A stretch of 64,000 nt of DNA, from positions 25,663,565 to 25,727,564 of the forward strand of contig CM056559.1 of assembly GCA_029721515.1 (NCBI GenBank). Direction: 5' to 3'. The stretch is from Synanceia verrucosa. Lineage: Eukaryota; Chordata; Actinopteri; Perciformes; Synanceiidae. The notes below the pieces were generated by a model. The model had not been told where the DNA came from, ran no database searches, and was given only the letters and a program-made list of their open reading frames with translations. The translations under genes were made by a program, and so were the position numbers. Shown here one piece after another: positions 35,834-48,424 of this stretch. The stretch's first letter is position 1; each line of letters opens with the position of its first letter.

Positions 35834-36419
35834 CGGCGGCCCCCAACCTTTTTTACACCATGGACTGGTCTCATGTAAGACAATATTTTCACGGACCGGC
35901 CATCAAAGTGTGGAGGATAAATATGCCAAAATAAAATGGTGCAGCCAGCACAAATACAAATATGAAGTGCATGAACAATACCATACAACTGACCATTACG
36001 CTAAATTAGTGGGAGCTCTGAGCTTGTGTCTCTGCAACAAGCTGTGTCCCTTATGTCCAGTCTGCTCCATAATTTTGTGTTGGTCGCTGTCACTGCAGAA
36101 AACAGCAAAAAGATGGTTTGGTGGAAATGGAAGCATGGTTTTCGGTGCTTTCTTGGTAATCTCTGAATATTCTTTCTTGGTTTTAATCCAGAACAGAGTT
36201 TATGGTCTTATTTTTTTAAGTAAAGTATCACATAACTGAGACGTGTTAAGAGTCACAGACACACAGACAGATGTATCTGGTCATTTTTCAAAAAAAAAAC
36301 AAACACCTTCCATCCTTTGGTAATCGATAAAAACAAATCATTCATTCCTTCTGTACAGCCCGACACCAGATGACCCATGGAACGGTACGGGTCCACAGAC
36401 CAGTGGTTGGTGACCGCTG
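35834..36419. mobile_element. 586-bp non-autonomous hAT element with 8-bp target duplication
   Basis: Left terminus CGGCGGCCCCCAACC; right terminus, reverse-complemented, CAGCGGTCACCAACC. Flanked by ATGTAGTA (35826-35833) and ATGGAGTA (36420-36427), 7 of 8 identical. The subterminal region also pairs (CCATGGACTGGTCTCAT against CACTGGTCTGTGG). The CAG-GG-CCCCAACC end and 8-bp duplication are those of hAT transposons. An open frame of 109 codons (35910-36239) has no transposase signature, so it is a non-autonomous derivative. An A9 run at 36291-36299 is internal. Confidence 0.72.
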
Positions 36420-36427
36420 ATGGAGTA

Positions 36428-39400
36428 TAACCAGTCCACTGGGTTGATAGGTCAAACCTTTGCTAAAACCAATTCATTTTTTGTGAAACAGATTTTTAAC
36501 TTACATACCAAATGTAATGGTGCATAACTTAGGCTATATAACAAAAGTACTGTAAGCCAAACCATAATATTTTCCTAGATTAAATTAATCCTAACCAAGT
36601 AGTAACATGTAGTAACACAGTGACAAAGTTAACTTAAATATTGTGATTTAACCACATGGTGAAGTCTGTCAGACTACCCCGCTCATCCAGCGTGTTTAAA
36701 AGTGATGTCAGTGGGTCACTATGTGACGTATTAAACTGTGAGCTGTGGTTTTTTTAGAAGATGTTGGTTAAGATTGTCTTTGCAAAGGAGAACACAAAAG
36801 AAATCTTTGCTTTCTTGGATTGGGCTCTTTTGTTTCACTTGCAAAGACATGGTTACTGTTCTATCTGCAGTACATCCAGTGCAAGATATTCTGCGGCTTT
36901 CTCAAAAAAAAAAAAAAAAAGATGAAAGTGAATAAATCAAATGAAAAAGAGCAGCCAGACTCTCTACCAGACACATAACAGAGAGATCCGCAGCTGATGT
37001 AAGGCTGCTGTCATGGGTGGCATATTTTTAACATCTCTCTGGGGAGAGTTGCATTGAATTCAGGGTGTGACGTGGCGTCTTGGAGTCTATCTTAAATATT
37101 ACTTGAGGTGTGACCACACTGTCTGGCAGGCACCTCAGTGGCATAGCAGCCACAACTAATGGAAATGTCTCAAATAGCAGTGGAGCAACGTGTGCACATG
37201 TAGAGAGAGAAAACTATAAAGTGACCAACACAACAATAAATACAAGTGTTTAGTCCCTCATCTTACGTGAAACAAACTGTGTTCCACATAAACCGTATAT
37301 GGCATGCTGTTTGTATGTTGCTGGTACGTCACTGGTGCATAATGCAAAGACACAGTCATGTTAAGCTCCAGAGAATTTACTGTAATTATTATTAAGAGCT
37401 CAAACGACAAACATGGCCAACTTAATCCACACCTCTAATTGACACCCAAAAGTGTTCCAGTCCCTGATGTTCCTTCTTTTACAACAGAGAGTCCAGTCCA
37501 GTCAAGTCTGGTTCAGATCTCCCAGGAGAAAACCCTAAATGTGTCCAGGAGGTGCCGAGTCACCAAGGACAGATGGGATGGGTGGAATGAACAGTCCTGG
37601 GGACACTGAAAGGATGGTTGCCAACTGTTTTATACTGGGAGCCAATCACAAATACACTTTAGTGCATAATTGAGCTCAGAAAAAAAGTGAATGTATTAAC
37701 CACTGACCTTGTTTTCTTAATAGAAAACCTCTGACAGAGACAAAAACAACAAGTTTGGCTATCAAAAATGCTGACTTACTTCCTGCTTCTATGACTTCTA
37801 ACAGTAAATCTCTGTTATGACTCTGATACTGTGAGGCCTTATCATAGCTGTGTGAAGCAGAGATCCGCCTAATGGACGACGATGATGCCTGAATAATAGT
37901 CCAATCAATAACATCAAACTGGACATGATGTGGAACACATAATGAGGTTTTTGAGCCAAGACTGAATGGAGCCTCATTCAGCAGGTTTGGTGAAAGAGAG
38001 CCGGCTGATCACTTTCAATGGTCCTGGACTCTTCATTTTTCTCAAAACGAGATGAAAATTGGAGTCTGAGCTCATGATCTATTTGAGACTGACCTCCCTC
38101 ATGACTGAAATGAATACATTATGGTTTTAGGCATGAGCAGCGCATGCCAGTTATTCTATCTCTGCTTCACTTTCTCTTTCCATCCCTCACATTGTCAGGT
38201 TAAACTGGGTCCTGCTGCCTCTGGAACAAACGCCTTTTTTAATCCGTTTATACTGAAACAATTCAGCCGAGGCCTGAGTGTCAGTGTGTTTCTGGCTGTT
38301 TATTTATTTATAAAGAAATACAGGTGAGTGTGTTGTTGCTTATCTGTTGCATCAACCACAGAGATCAGCAACTGAAGGTCATGTGGTGGTAAATGAGGTC
38401 ATATTCAGCTAAGTGCTGCTGTGTGAGCTGCTCATCTTCAGTGTGTGTTTGACAGTAGGCAAGGAGGCACAATATCATGCAAGACTATTTTTCAATTAAT
38501 GCCTTAAAATATCTCTTTCTGTTTTCATTTGACGTTTGACTCTTCCACATTGAAGCCAACAATCGCCCATAACATAAGCTTATGTTCCTCTGCTTTTTTG
38601 TCGTCCAATGGATTTCACAAAAGACCTGAAACTTTTAGAAGATATGGCTAATATTGTGCAGCTGTCAATGATCAGAGATTATTGACATGAAGTCAGGTCC
38701 CATAAAATGTATTTTTATAGCAAATGAATATTGGAGAGTGACCTATACAGAAGCTGTGACTACTGACCTGCAGAAATATTCAAATAAAAATTATAAAATC
38801 TAAAATCTGTGAATAAATGTGTTTGTGTCAGGTCAAATTTATTCATTTTCAATTGCAAAAAATGGCAGACACAAAAAAAGCAACCACACATGCTTTGTAG
38901 GTGTATTGATTTGTTCCATCAATAATTAACTCTGTTTCTGCATACAGTATACGTGCTGCAGTAAGTGGCTGTGTGTTATGTGAAAATGTATTTAACCTGA
39001 ACTTGATTCAGTCCTGCACTGAATCCTGTTTATGTCTGAGTGATTGTAGAGCCTCGGACAAGCCTGTTCATGCTGTGATAGAGGGAAAAAAAGAATGAGT
39101 AAGGGAAGAAAGCGCACCCCAGGATGATGACGAGTAATGGTCCTCAGCCCCGTGGTGTCGGATGTGCAATTTGTCGCATTAGCAGAAAAACGCTGAGCCG
39201 AGTAACAAGAACTCATCACTGCTGTTATTGTGGCGACGTCTCGTTCAATCCCACTGCTGGACGGCTCTTGTGTGTTGCAGGAGAGTTGTGATAAATAATT
39301 GAAATGTTGACTCAGCCCAGTGGTCCGGGTCAGAATATGTTGTGTTTGTATGTGTGTGTGGCTGCATGTTTGTGTGTTTGTGGGTCTGAAAGACCTTAGA

Positions 39401-40349
39401 GGCCGCTGTCTGTAAGGCATCATTGTATATTCAACGGGGGAGAGGGCATAAGGTTTGGACAGATATGGAGATGGAAGAGTGGGGTGCTGGGGATGTACAG
39501 AGAGTGTATGTAGAGAGAGGGAGTGTGAATTTGAACAGCTGCTTTTCATTGGCCAGCTGACATGCCTTCCATCCCACCGCTGTCACTCATTGTTTGAGTT
39601 AGTGTGTAGGCACACAACTACACCTGCACTAAAAGAAGCCACCGGCTTGTGCAGCAGAGCAGGAAGTTAGCATCAGCTGGAACCTGCGCCGCTTTTCAGG
39701 ACTTCATTTATTTGGGAAAGTAACTCTGCAAGGCATGGAGGCTGGATGCACACTTCTCCAGTTACCGCCGGCCACCCACACCGATCCTCTCACTTTGATT
39801 TGAACACAGCAGAGCAGATTACACAGTAACATGTCATTGAAATGCAACTCTCCAAAGGTCTAATCACAGAGACATGAAAAGAAAAAAAAAACTTTTTGTT
39901 CTTTATTTTTATAATTCTATCAATCTGATTTAAATTTTTGCCTTTATTCCCACAAAAGCTTCTCTGTGTCCCACTTGTCCTGCCATTTCAACTTAACATT
40001 TGTGCTCAGAAAAAAACTTTAAAAGTTAAACAGAGCCTTTGTCGTGCCATTCAGTGTCAATATGGGATGTGTAGGAGAGGGCACGATGTCTGTGGCATTT
40101 AGCGGTGGTGTAATATGTCAGAGAGATTTTCTCTTTGAAGATTTCACCCTAGAAAAGTGCCTTGAGCCTGTCGCAGGGTGTGAATATAGAGCAGAAGGTG
40201 CTGCAGCCAAGAATAAGGTTGGAGAGTGGAGGGAAAGAAAAACAACATCCATGGGTATTTTGGTAGCTTTGCTCCACTGAGGACCACGAGGCATGTCATT
40301 GTGTGCAGTGTAGCACTGGCATGGTGGATCTGCACATTACCAAATATAA
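36428..40349. other. Unassigned non-coding stretch
   Basis: Nearly 4 kb without a recognised gene. A17 at 36904-36920. The minus-strand frame 38992-39549 (185 codons) is Ser/Thr/His-rich, with no domain, and is of a length expected by chance somewhere in the window. A TGTGTTTGTGTG-like degenerate tract lies at 39340-39380. Confidence 0.45.
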
Positions 40350-40563
40350 GAAATATTTGTTTTTACCTTGTTCCATTCTTGTTTTATCAGAGGTAGAGGA
40401 CACTTTCACCAAAATCACCACTTTTTGTCCAGATTCTGTTTGTTTTGCTCTCTAATCTCGATCATCTCCACTTCCTGTTTTGATCTCTGTGGTGTATACC
40501 GTCTCTTTATGCTCTGACTTCATCTCCCAGAAGCCCCCAAATTACTCACAGGCTGTGGGAGAC
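40350..40563 (-). mobile_element. piggyBac-like MITE, third copy, truncated at both ends and inverted
   Basis: Read on the minus strand it matches the interior of the copy at 3801-4215 over about 200 bp: the CACAGCCTGTGAG block, AGTCAGAGCATAAAGAGAC, GGAAGTGGAGATGATCGAG, ATCTGGACAAAAAGTGG, and AACAAGGTAAAAACAAA. It keeps the GGGGCTTCTGGGAGATG segment shared with the second copy but missing from the first. No terminal repeat or TTAA is attached to it, so it is an internal fragment. Confidence 0.75.
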
Positions 40564-41455
40564 TGTGATCGGCGACCAGCTGATGAATTGAAACATAAAT
40601 TTTAACAATGATTTTTTTTTTTTAATTATTGTTATTCCATACTCTTCCTCCCTGCACTAGTAGTACTGCACATTAATATAAAACACATTTTGAACACCTC
40701 ACTGGTTTATGAGATATCCAATGTGAGCAAGCTATAACCATACAGACAGTCTTTTAAAGTTTCGTAATGGCCTCCAAGCCCTCACCCTACACGCTAATCC
40801 TAGATTTTGTGTGAGCACTTGGTGGGTCAGGTCTGTGAAACAAAGGGCACTTAAGCGTGTTAACCCATGACCACGACAAGTCATCTACTAACACCAAGCA
40901 AAGAGGTGGACAGCTGGTATTTAATGCACCAGCTTGGACACATCATGGTATATGCTAGCGAAGCAAATATTATTATGATGAGTGTTAAATAATACAAATA
41001 GTTCATCAGACATGAGTGTGGCTTTAACATTGAGGACATGAAGAATTGCAACATGAATGAGTGAATAAAAACAAACACTGAAAATGACCAGTAAAATAAG
41101 TTAAAAAAAAAAAAACTCAAACTGTCATAAAATAAATAGGGTATCCCAGGCAGTCAATTCAAAATGCCTCAATGTGTCAATGTCATTTTTAATTGCATTG
41201 ACATTAAAATGAGTTCTGGGAAATAGTCCAGGAATCGTTGCATAAACAGCTGAAATGCATTTTCCACCAACTGTACATTATCAGAGTTATCAAATGTCAA
41301 ATCAAAAGTCAAATGCAGCAGTGAGTGAGCAGCACGCCAACAGGAAATGGAAAAGAAGATGGATTTGTTTCACCACTTGTCCCCGATCAGACAACGCTAT
41401 CCCAGCTTGTTGTCTTTTGTGTCAAACAGATTTTTTTTTCTCCAAAATGGGATCT
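40564..41455. other. Unassigned non-coding stretch
   Basis: No gene recognised. T-run near 40612-40622, A-run near 41103-41115. Confidence 0.45.
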
Positions 41456-41490
41456 TTCTGTCTGTCTGGCTGGCTGGCTGGCTGGTCTGG
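41456..41490. repeat. (TCTG)n-(GGCT)n tetranucleotide repeat
   Basis: Three TCTG units pass into four GGCT units. Seen directly. Confidence 0.85.
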
Positions 41491-41979
41491 GGTCTATTAG
41501 TTGCAGTAATTTGGTGACACCAGATGGAATTTGATACCAGATGGAAAAAGGATCAGATCTTTGTTCAGCTCTTGGCGCGGTGCATCTCTGCACTGATAGG
41601 AGCGGAGAGATGAGGTCACTGGACGCAGCCCTCCTCTTCCTCCTTCTCCCTGTCATTAGTGATGTCCCTGTGGTAAAATTATTGACATTTTTCCGCCAAA
41701 CTAGATCTACATGGTATTGCACACAAGGGGGATTTGCATATCTGCTGTGGCCAGCTTATCGTGCCTTTCTCTTCTGTTTCCATCTGTTTGCTGATAATAA
41801 ACTATAATATCCTAAATGGCGAGAAATGTATTTATTTAGGAAAACAGTCTCAGTAAATAGTGTGTGGGGAAAAAACACTTTGTATTCTGCATGTAATCAT
41901 ATTGTAACACTGTCAGTTCATGAATGAACTAACAGAGATTTGGCACCCTGATGAATTCAAAATGTGTGCTTGGAAGTTG

Positions 41980-41980
<1 letters not shown>
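41491..41980. other. Unassigned non-coding stretch
   Basis: Open frames on both strands (41541-41807 plus; 41387-41722 minus) overlap each other, have no domain and are not called. Confidence 0.45.

Positions 41981-42021
<41 letters not shown>
41981..42021. repeat. (AC)n microsatellite
   Basis: Pure AC run of 20 units, seen directly. Confidence 0.97.
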
Positions 42022-42025
<4 letters not shown>

Positions 42026-43261
42026 GCATTTAGCCCACCACTGTTTCTGGCTGGAGTTCACTTGGTCACTAACAACAGGAGGTCTGTCCCCTGCTTTGTT
42101 CTGTCTGCTCCTACACACTCGGTCATGATTCTTTGTTAATCAAAGCCTTCAGCTCTCTCTTGCCACCTTTCCATCTCCCTTTCCCCTCCCATCATTTCCC
42201 TGCCTGAAGGCTAAGCAACAGATTGACAAAGAAACAGTGACACTCTCCCTCTCAGTCACTTCCTCCTCTCATCCCAGACAGATACACTTTGCAGTCACCC
42301 TTCAGGAGAGTTTTTTTTCTGCGTGTGTGCTGCACATTAAATTGTGCTTTACCTGAAGCAAAGGCACTCACACCTCTGATTTGAGTGAAGAAGAAGGACT
42401 GATTTAGCCCCGGGAGCGAGGCCACTGAATGAAGGATATCTCTCATCTGGCTGTCCTGTCATGATGGCCTGCAACAAAGCTATCTGAATGCATCAGGAAT
42501 AATGTGGGATGAAGGATGGAGGGGGCCCACATCTTTAGGGGTCAGAGAAGAGACTGCATGTGTGTGCGAGGTCATAATTTATGTCCAATGCCAGCATTTA
42601 GTGTCAACAGAAGAAGTAGTGTGCCTTTTTATGTAGCAAGGTGGAAAAGTTAGAAGTGGATGGAGCACATCAGACAATCATGCAGGAGGCCAGTTTGTTT
42701 TGGGTTCCTAACCTTAACCATGCCAACTGGCCAATATTGATGCACTTATGACATAAGTAGGAGGGGGGACATGGGAAACAGTGGGAGAGCATGAGGAGGC
42801 AAACAAGGATGCTTCCTCTCTTCTTATTTATCTACCTTTTTTGCATATATTTGAGAACAAACAGGGTTGTCGTGTTCTCAGCCTGCACTCAATGCTGAAA
42901 ACTTGAATGCTTTTATCACTTGTCTGTTTGTTTGTGTGAGTGTTTCAAAGAGCCTTTCCCCCCCAAAGAGCAAAAGAAAGTCCCACTGTCTTCCCACACT
43001 GTTTGTTTGAAATAAGCTTGCCAAGAGTAAAGTCTGATTAATGTCAAATGCAGAGCCAGCAGGAGAAAAAAAAGAAGAAAATAACAAGACTGATGAGTGA
43101 TTCATGTTCGTTGCTTAGCGGTGTGGGCCAGATCAGGTCTGAAAAGAGATGCTTTATACCTGCATTCTGTCTCATAGTCAGCAGGGGGCGCCTCCTCTGA
43201 CTGCAAACCAAGTCCGATGGTGTGAAAGTCCAGTCTACTTCTCACCTGATTTATTACCTCA
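42022..43261. other. Unassigned non-coding stretch
   Basis: Pyrimidine-rich at 42130-42260; otherwise no gene or repeat recognised. CAGCAGGGGGCGCCTCC near 43179-43195 contains a CTCF-like GGGGGCGC core, which may be part of the retroelement tail that follows. Confidence 0.4.
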
Positions 43262-43353
43262 GTAATATCAGAGGTAATAAATCTGTACAGATTGTAAAGC
43301 CCTCTGAGGCAAATGTGTAATTTGTGATGTTGGGCCGTACAAATAAAATTGAC
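43262..43353 (+). mobile_element. 3' tail of a teleost LINE/SINE-type retroelement, second copy
   Basis: GTACAGATTGTAAAGCCCTC, then GAGGCAAATGTGTAATTTGT, then GGGCCGTACAAATAAAATTGAC. It aligns block for block with the end of the copy at 6872-7070, in the same orientation. Truncated at its 5' side; family name not assigned. Confidence 0.6.
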
Positions 43354-43505
43354 AGCTCTGTCCACTCTAGTTCATCTTAGAAGTTGAATTCTTTCACTGT
43401 TTCCAGTTCAGTTCATGAAAGTTAATTGTAGGTTGTCTGAAAATGTGTTATACAGTGTTTGGTTGTCACTCCACACTGTTGTGTCACATGGTTGCAAAAA
43501 AACAA

Positions 43506-43613
43506 CAAAATGGTCACGACCAAAAAGCCTGAATTGAGGCTTCAAAATGGCAGTCTACAAATCAATGGGTGACATAATGGTGACTAAGTCTACTTTTTCT
43601 CTACAGTATAGTA
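43506..43613. mobile_element. Fragment of a widespread teleost repeat
   Basis: Reads ATGGTCACGACCAAAAAGCC, GAGGCTTCAAAATGGCAGTC, CAATGGGTGACATAATGGTG and ACTTTTTCTCTACAGTATAG. From memory this order of phrases belongs to a common non-autonomous DNA repeat of fish genomes; there is no second copy in the window to confirm it. It lies 150 bp after the retroelement tail. Confidence 0.4.
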
Positions 43614-44326
43614 ACAAATTCATTAGACCACCTGCCCTATTTGTCTCAAAGGCCGTAGAGACTCATGAAGTGATTTAATTTGGAATCTCTTTACAAAAAA
43701 GCAGAAGAAAAATGATTGAGATGCCAAATATATTTAAAGTTAAAGTTATTTCTCACTTCTCAGTGAATTCCAGTGTTCAGACTCAAATTTGTGTCTAAAA
43801 AGGGAAATTCAGTTTAAATTCCTCACTCCTGTTCAAAATGATGAAGAGTAGTGAACTCGGTGAGGAAGAAAGAGTCTGAATTAAAGCTGTGAAATGATGC
43901 TGGATGGCTTTTGAAACAAATAAGACATGTTGTTTAACAAATATGCTCAGCCCTGTATACATATTGAAACATAAAAACAGTCTTCAGTCTTGGTTCCATA
44001 AAGGCATTCTCAGCAGAGCATAGTTAGAGTGAAATAATATTTTCATAATGACACAAACACACATTAAAATGTCCACTCATTGGGTTTAACTGCGGCTCAT
44101 TGCACTCTAAAATTGAATCCAAAAAGATAACTAATGCTGCTGGCTCATTAAAGGCCACAGCACAATGCAGAGACTATATTGTGCAACAAACACAAAATGA
44201 TAAAAATTAAAGCACCACGATATAATCAGTTTACAAAATTGGTTTTATGCTAAATGTAAAAACAAGAGTTTGCTTGTTCTTAGGCATAGTGTTAAAAAGT
44301 TTACTATCCACTCATGTATTTTTAAA
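43614..44326. other. Unassigned non-coding stretch
   Basis: AT-rich; nothing recognised. Confidence 0.45.
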
Positions 44327-44350
44327 TGTGTGTGTGTGTGTGTGTGTGTG
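44327..44350. repeat. (TG)n microsatellite
   Basis: Pure TG run of 12 units. Confidence 0.95.
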
Positions 44351-46369
44351 CAGGCACGTGTATGTCCATGCAAATGTGTTTTGGTGTCCGTAGGCGGGCA
44401 GAACATTTGTTTATTGGCTGTATCGTTCCCCTAAGTCCTGTCTAATGGGGATAAGGGAATGGCCTGTGGCAAGACAGATAGAAGGATGCTGTGTTTATTC
44501 CAACGTGACCACAAGCTACAGCCCCAACATCATGAGGAGGAGGAGGAGGAGGAAAGATGAGCAATGAGGAATTCACCAGAGTGGAGTGATGATTAAGACA
44601 ACAAAGGGGAGAGAAAGAGAAGGGGGATTGTTGGGAGGAGAGGGAAACACCAGGGAAAAGTCACAATGGAGATGGCAATGGGGAACGACAAAGTGACTTG
44701 CTCTGTGTCAGGAGAGTTTCAGTATTGTTGAAAAAAAACTCATAAGCATATTTGAAGCCCTGCTACCACACAGCTGATAAATTCCAGGCAAACAAATCCC
44801 AAATGTGTCTGTGTGGCTTTAATCTGTATCACTCTGTAACCCAAACCACTCACTCAGTTTTATTGTTGATGCATGCACACACAGGCAGGGTTTTACACCC
44901 ATAATATGGATATTGTTTACCACACCATTATGAACAATGGCCATTTGGGATGTAAAAAAGTTTTGAGGACAATAGAAATGTGTTTCCGATATCCAAGCAA
45001 GATTTAATAGATCCATGTGTGGCAAAATTACCTCAAACTTGCATTTAAGCTGTCAGACAGAGGTCTCTGTTTACAGTGTGGGTTGGCTGCATGGAAACTA
45101 TGGTTATGGTCAATACTGGTAGATTTACTGTGATCAAAAGAACGGCAAAAAGGATCTTCACATCAGATGTTTGCCTCTGCAAGTTACATATCAGGATTTA
45201 ACTGCCACAAAAGTGCATCACACTGAATAACATCTATATTTCTCTGGAATGGCCATAACAGGGAAAAGCTTTCTGGAGCCCAAGATAGGGGGCGACATTG
45301 AGGTGACAAGTAATCATGGTCACGTGTTCAGACGCCCGTGCACAAAATGTAACTATAGTTACAAGTCTGGACTTACTCAGTATTTCATGTGAATGCAGAA
45401 CGATGCCGACTGCAGGCGTTGAGATGTCGGCGCCCTAAGGTAAGACAGGATGGAAAGCAATAAGGCTATGGATGGATGCCTCTCCGTAAACAATAACCAA
45501 CCAGGAGCCTCTTCACCCCAGTTTGAATGGACCTGATTCAGCATGTGAAATGGATACTAGTATCGTTCTCATGCTCAGCTATGCTACATTTTATTTCGTA
45601 TTTTCCAACAAGTTTCCATTGATATAAATGCTAATATTCACTTATCTTAAGATTCTACAGTGACCAGCCAGACCTGAGAAATTTACTGATCTAGACCATC
45701 ACTTAGATTTCATGTTTGATCGGGCAGAAGAAGAGGACAGACAGGACATGAGTTTTTATGAGTCAGGATTTGTATTTCTTTTCATCATTTTGCACTGAAA
45801 CCTTTTGAGATCCAACCAACTAGTGGGCAAAAAAACAAACAGCAGCTCATGTTTTTTTAAGTCCTTTGTTTCTTTGTGATATTGTGACATTTTGCATTGC
45901 TGTACACATGGGCAATTTGTAAATGCAGGACATCATAACAGGAAAACTGACAACATATACTGTGCTGTAGTTTTAGAGGGCTTAAAAACAACATGGCAGT
46001 TTGCCTTTTCTTTATTCCTCTAAAGAGAATTTCTGTGTTTGCAGAGATTTATACTGTTTTTCTCCTTTTAATCTCTGGAATGAAAATGGTCTTAAATTTG
46101 ATTTGAGCTGGCATTAAAAGAGACTTAACAAGCTTTATAAATAACTTGCACTGCCCTGTATGCACCCCATTATGGTTTACTGTTTTGTTTGGTGTCGTTT
46201 CTTCTTAGAAATAAAGGGGATTTCCTCTTTATTTCAGTTATATAACTAGGGGAACGGTACTAAACCTTGAACCATCTACAAAGTAAGATAATTGTTTTAT
46301 GTTGTTATGTCCTTATTTGCCACTCGGTCATAACTTTATGTGTCTGTTTATGTGGCTTGGGTGCTTTGT
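44351..46369. other. Unassigned; purine-rich island at 44530-44690
   Basis: A (GAG)n run of about six units at 44534-44553 starts a purine-rich island to about 44690. The rest (44700-46369) has no recognised gene, repeat or RNA. GGCGCCCTAAGGTAAGACAGG near 45431 contains a donor-like GTAAGA but no open frame leads into it. Confidence 0.45.
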
Positions 46370-46566
46370 GGCTCCAGAGAGGGCTGGAGATCTGATAAAA
46401 TTGATGTCTCTGTAGAGATGAGGAGCTTATCTCTCGTGGTTCGACCCCCAGCTCACACCTATCCACATGTCCAAGTGTCCTTGGGCAAGACACGCAGGTT
46501 AGCAACGCCCTGCATGGTACTTTATCAGGGTAGTAAAGTGCTACATATAGCTACAGTCCATTTACT
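46370..46566 (+). mobile_element. SINE-like dispersed repeat, second copy
   Basis: Contains a B-box-like TGGTTCGACCCCCAGCTC, then CACATGTCCAAGTGTCCTTG, GGGCAAGACACGCAGG, and ends with AAGTGCTACATATAGCTACA followed by GTCCATTTACTGG. The core matches the reverse complement of 10718-10861. The ending is more complete here than there. Family unassigned; tRNA origin is an inference from the box order. Confidence 0.6.
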
Positions 46567-47590
46567 GGCCAGATTTTGACAGGGAAGATGAATGTGCGGA
46601 ATATAAAAAGATCTCTGGCTACCGCGCTGATTTTTAATCTTTTTTAAACTGTCCATTGTTAATCCAACATTGTAAAGTACAAAACTAAATCTTTTGAATT
46701 TGCATAGTGTGCAACATTCCTTTTCATATGCATTGTGGTGATAACTTGCTGTAATCTAAAATGCATTTGGTGAAGGGACCATATGTATTTATTTAATGTC
46801 CTCATACTTATGATCTGCTCTGTGCTGTCTCTATTTATACCAACAAAATGCCATTCACACTCAGTTTGGCAGCAGGTTCAAACAGTCACAAACTGAACCA
46901 CCTCACAAACAGAATACACATGAGCCTCATTTATTTCCAGACACCTGTTGCATCTGTGTTCATTGCAACATAATCTGACATTATTGATTAGATCCAAGCA
47001 GGAATGTTCAGCTAAGTCAGCTCGGGACTCAATTAAGTTTATCATCATGCAGGGTTAGCTGTGGCTGGTGCGCGATGCAAATGACAGGCAAAGTGAACAG
47101 CTGTCGGCGCAGCACACATGCCAGGTGTGGGCAAGCAGTGCTGCAACATGGTCTGTCAGTATACACTTAACAGGACAGCTATAATGCAGTGAAGACAGCC
47201 ATCCATCATCAGCCCGTCATTCATCTCAGTGCGTATCTGTCTGTCACACCATCCATCTGTTCGTGCATCGACACACAGGGAAACATCAGTTCAGTGTTTG
47301 AGACCTCTGATTGCCTCCTGCCTCAACATCCAGCAGGTAGATCGTCATTAAAGCTGTTGCATCAAATTAGACACTCAGGCTGCTATTTGATCACATCACT
47401 CATCTGACTCGTACTAAAAAGCCCCTCGCAGCCCCAAAAGGCATATGGTGGGACGTTTTTAATGATTCTTCTACATGCATTTCACAGAGAAATCACAAGC
47501 ATATATTTGGTGTCCTTTTGGGGAAACATCTCGACATTTTGCACTTCCTGTCTGCGCTGAACAACAAGCCCTGAAGCACTGAGAACACTT
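46567..47590. other. Unassigned non-coding stretch
   Basis: No gene recognised. Confidence 0.45.
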
Positions 47591-47616
47591 CACACACACA
47601 CACAAACACACACACA
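47591..47616. repeat. (CA)n microsatellite, interrupted
   Basis: CA run with one AA interruption, seen directly. Confidence 0.93.
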
Positions 47617-48404
47617 TCAGCGTATGGCTTGAGTACACACAGTAGAGCTTGAAGATCACCGCTATCCAGGAGCAGGCCTTGGGCCTTGGACTCATTCATT
47701 TTGGAGACCACCGCAGCTTAACTCTTTCACCCCCCACATGTCAGCAGACAGGAGAAGGTAAACATCACCACAGTGTTTGGTGCAGAAAGGCCTGCTCTTC
47801 TCTTATTACCCCCCAGAAGTCTTCTTCTCAGGCATTTAGAGGTGTTAAGCTATTTTTGAAAAAAAGTGCCACATTATTTTTTGCTGTGCTGCCATTGCTT
47901 TAGGATGGACAGTTTTTACCTCACTATTGGCAACTGTGTATATGTTGTCTTATGTGGGTTTGATGAGAGAATAAATGTGGCACAGTACAAAGTCAGTGAT
48001 GCAACTACGCTGCAATCACGAGACAGCATGAAAATTATGCTGTCACCTATTCTGGGAGGCTTCCTCAATAAATGAGGGTCCCTTGAAATGCTGAAATGGT
48101 GTTATGTGGGCTAATACGGCATTTCTGACTGCAGTGATTTGTCAACATCTCTGTTATTGTTTGAATGGACGCATCAGACAGAACACTGGTGTAATCAACA
48201 TGGTTTTATTATTTCCTTGAGAGTTAATTGGCTGATCTTGTTGAAAATGTGGTTGAAAAGAATTATTTTAAGATCCTTGCTTGACACTATGTGCCTCTGT
48301 ATAGGTGCTTAAAGGCACTTGCCCATATGTCTGTCACACTTTCCTGTGCAATGGCATGTGAAAGTACTATTAAATGTGATTCCTCAGTAGGAGTCTGCAC
48401 ACAG
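47617..48404. other. Unassigned non-coding stretch
   Basis: No gene recognised; frames under 90 codons. Confidence 0.45.
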
Positions 48405-48424
48405 ACACACACACACACACACAC
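48405..48424. repeat. (AC)n microsatellite
   Basis: AC run of 10 units. Confidence 0.93.

Noticed and set aside
38992..39549. 185-codon open frame on the minus strand
   Set aside because: Ser/Thr/His-rich, partly from a degenerate CA-like tract; no domain; length within chance expectation.
43769..43785. CCAGTGTTCAGACT resembling a miR-199-type 5' sequence
   Set aside because: It diverges after 14 bases and no complementary arm forms a hairpin nearby.
46430..46460. tRNA-like GGTTCGACCCC box
   Set aside because: No acceptor stem, D-arm or anticodon arm can be built around it; it belongs to the SINE-like repeat.
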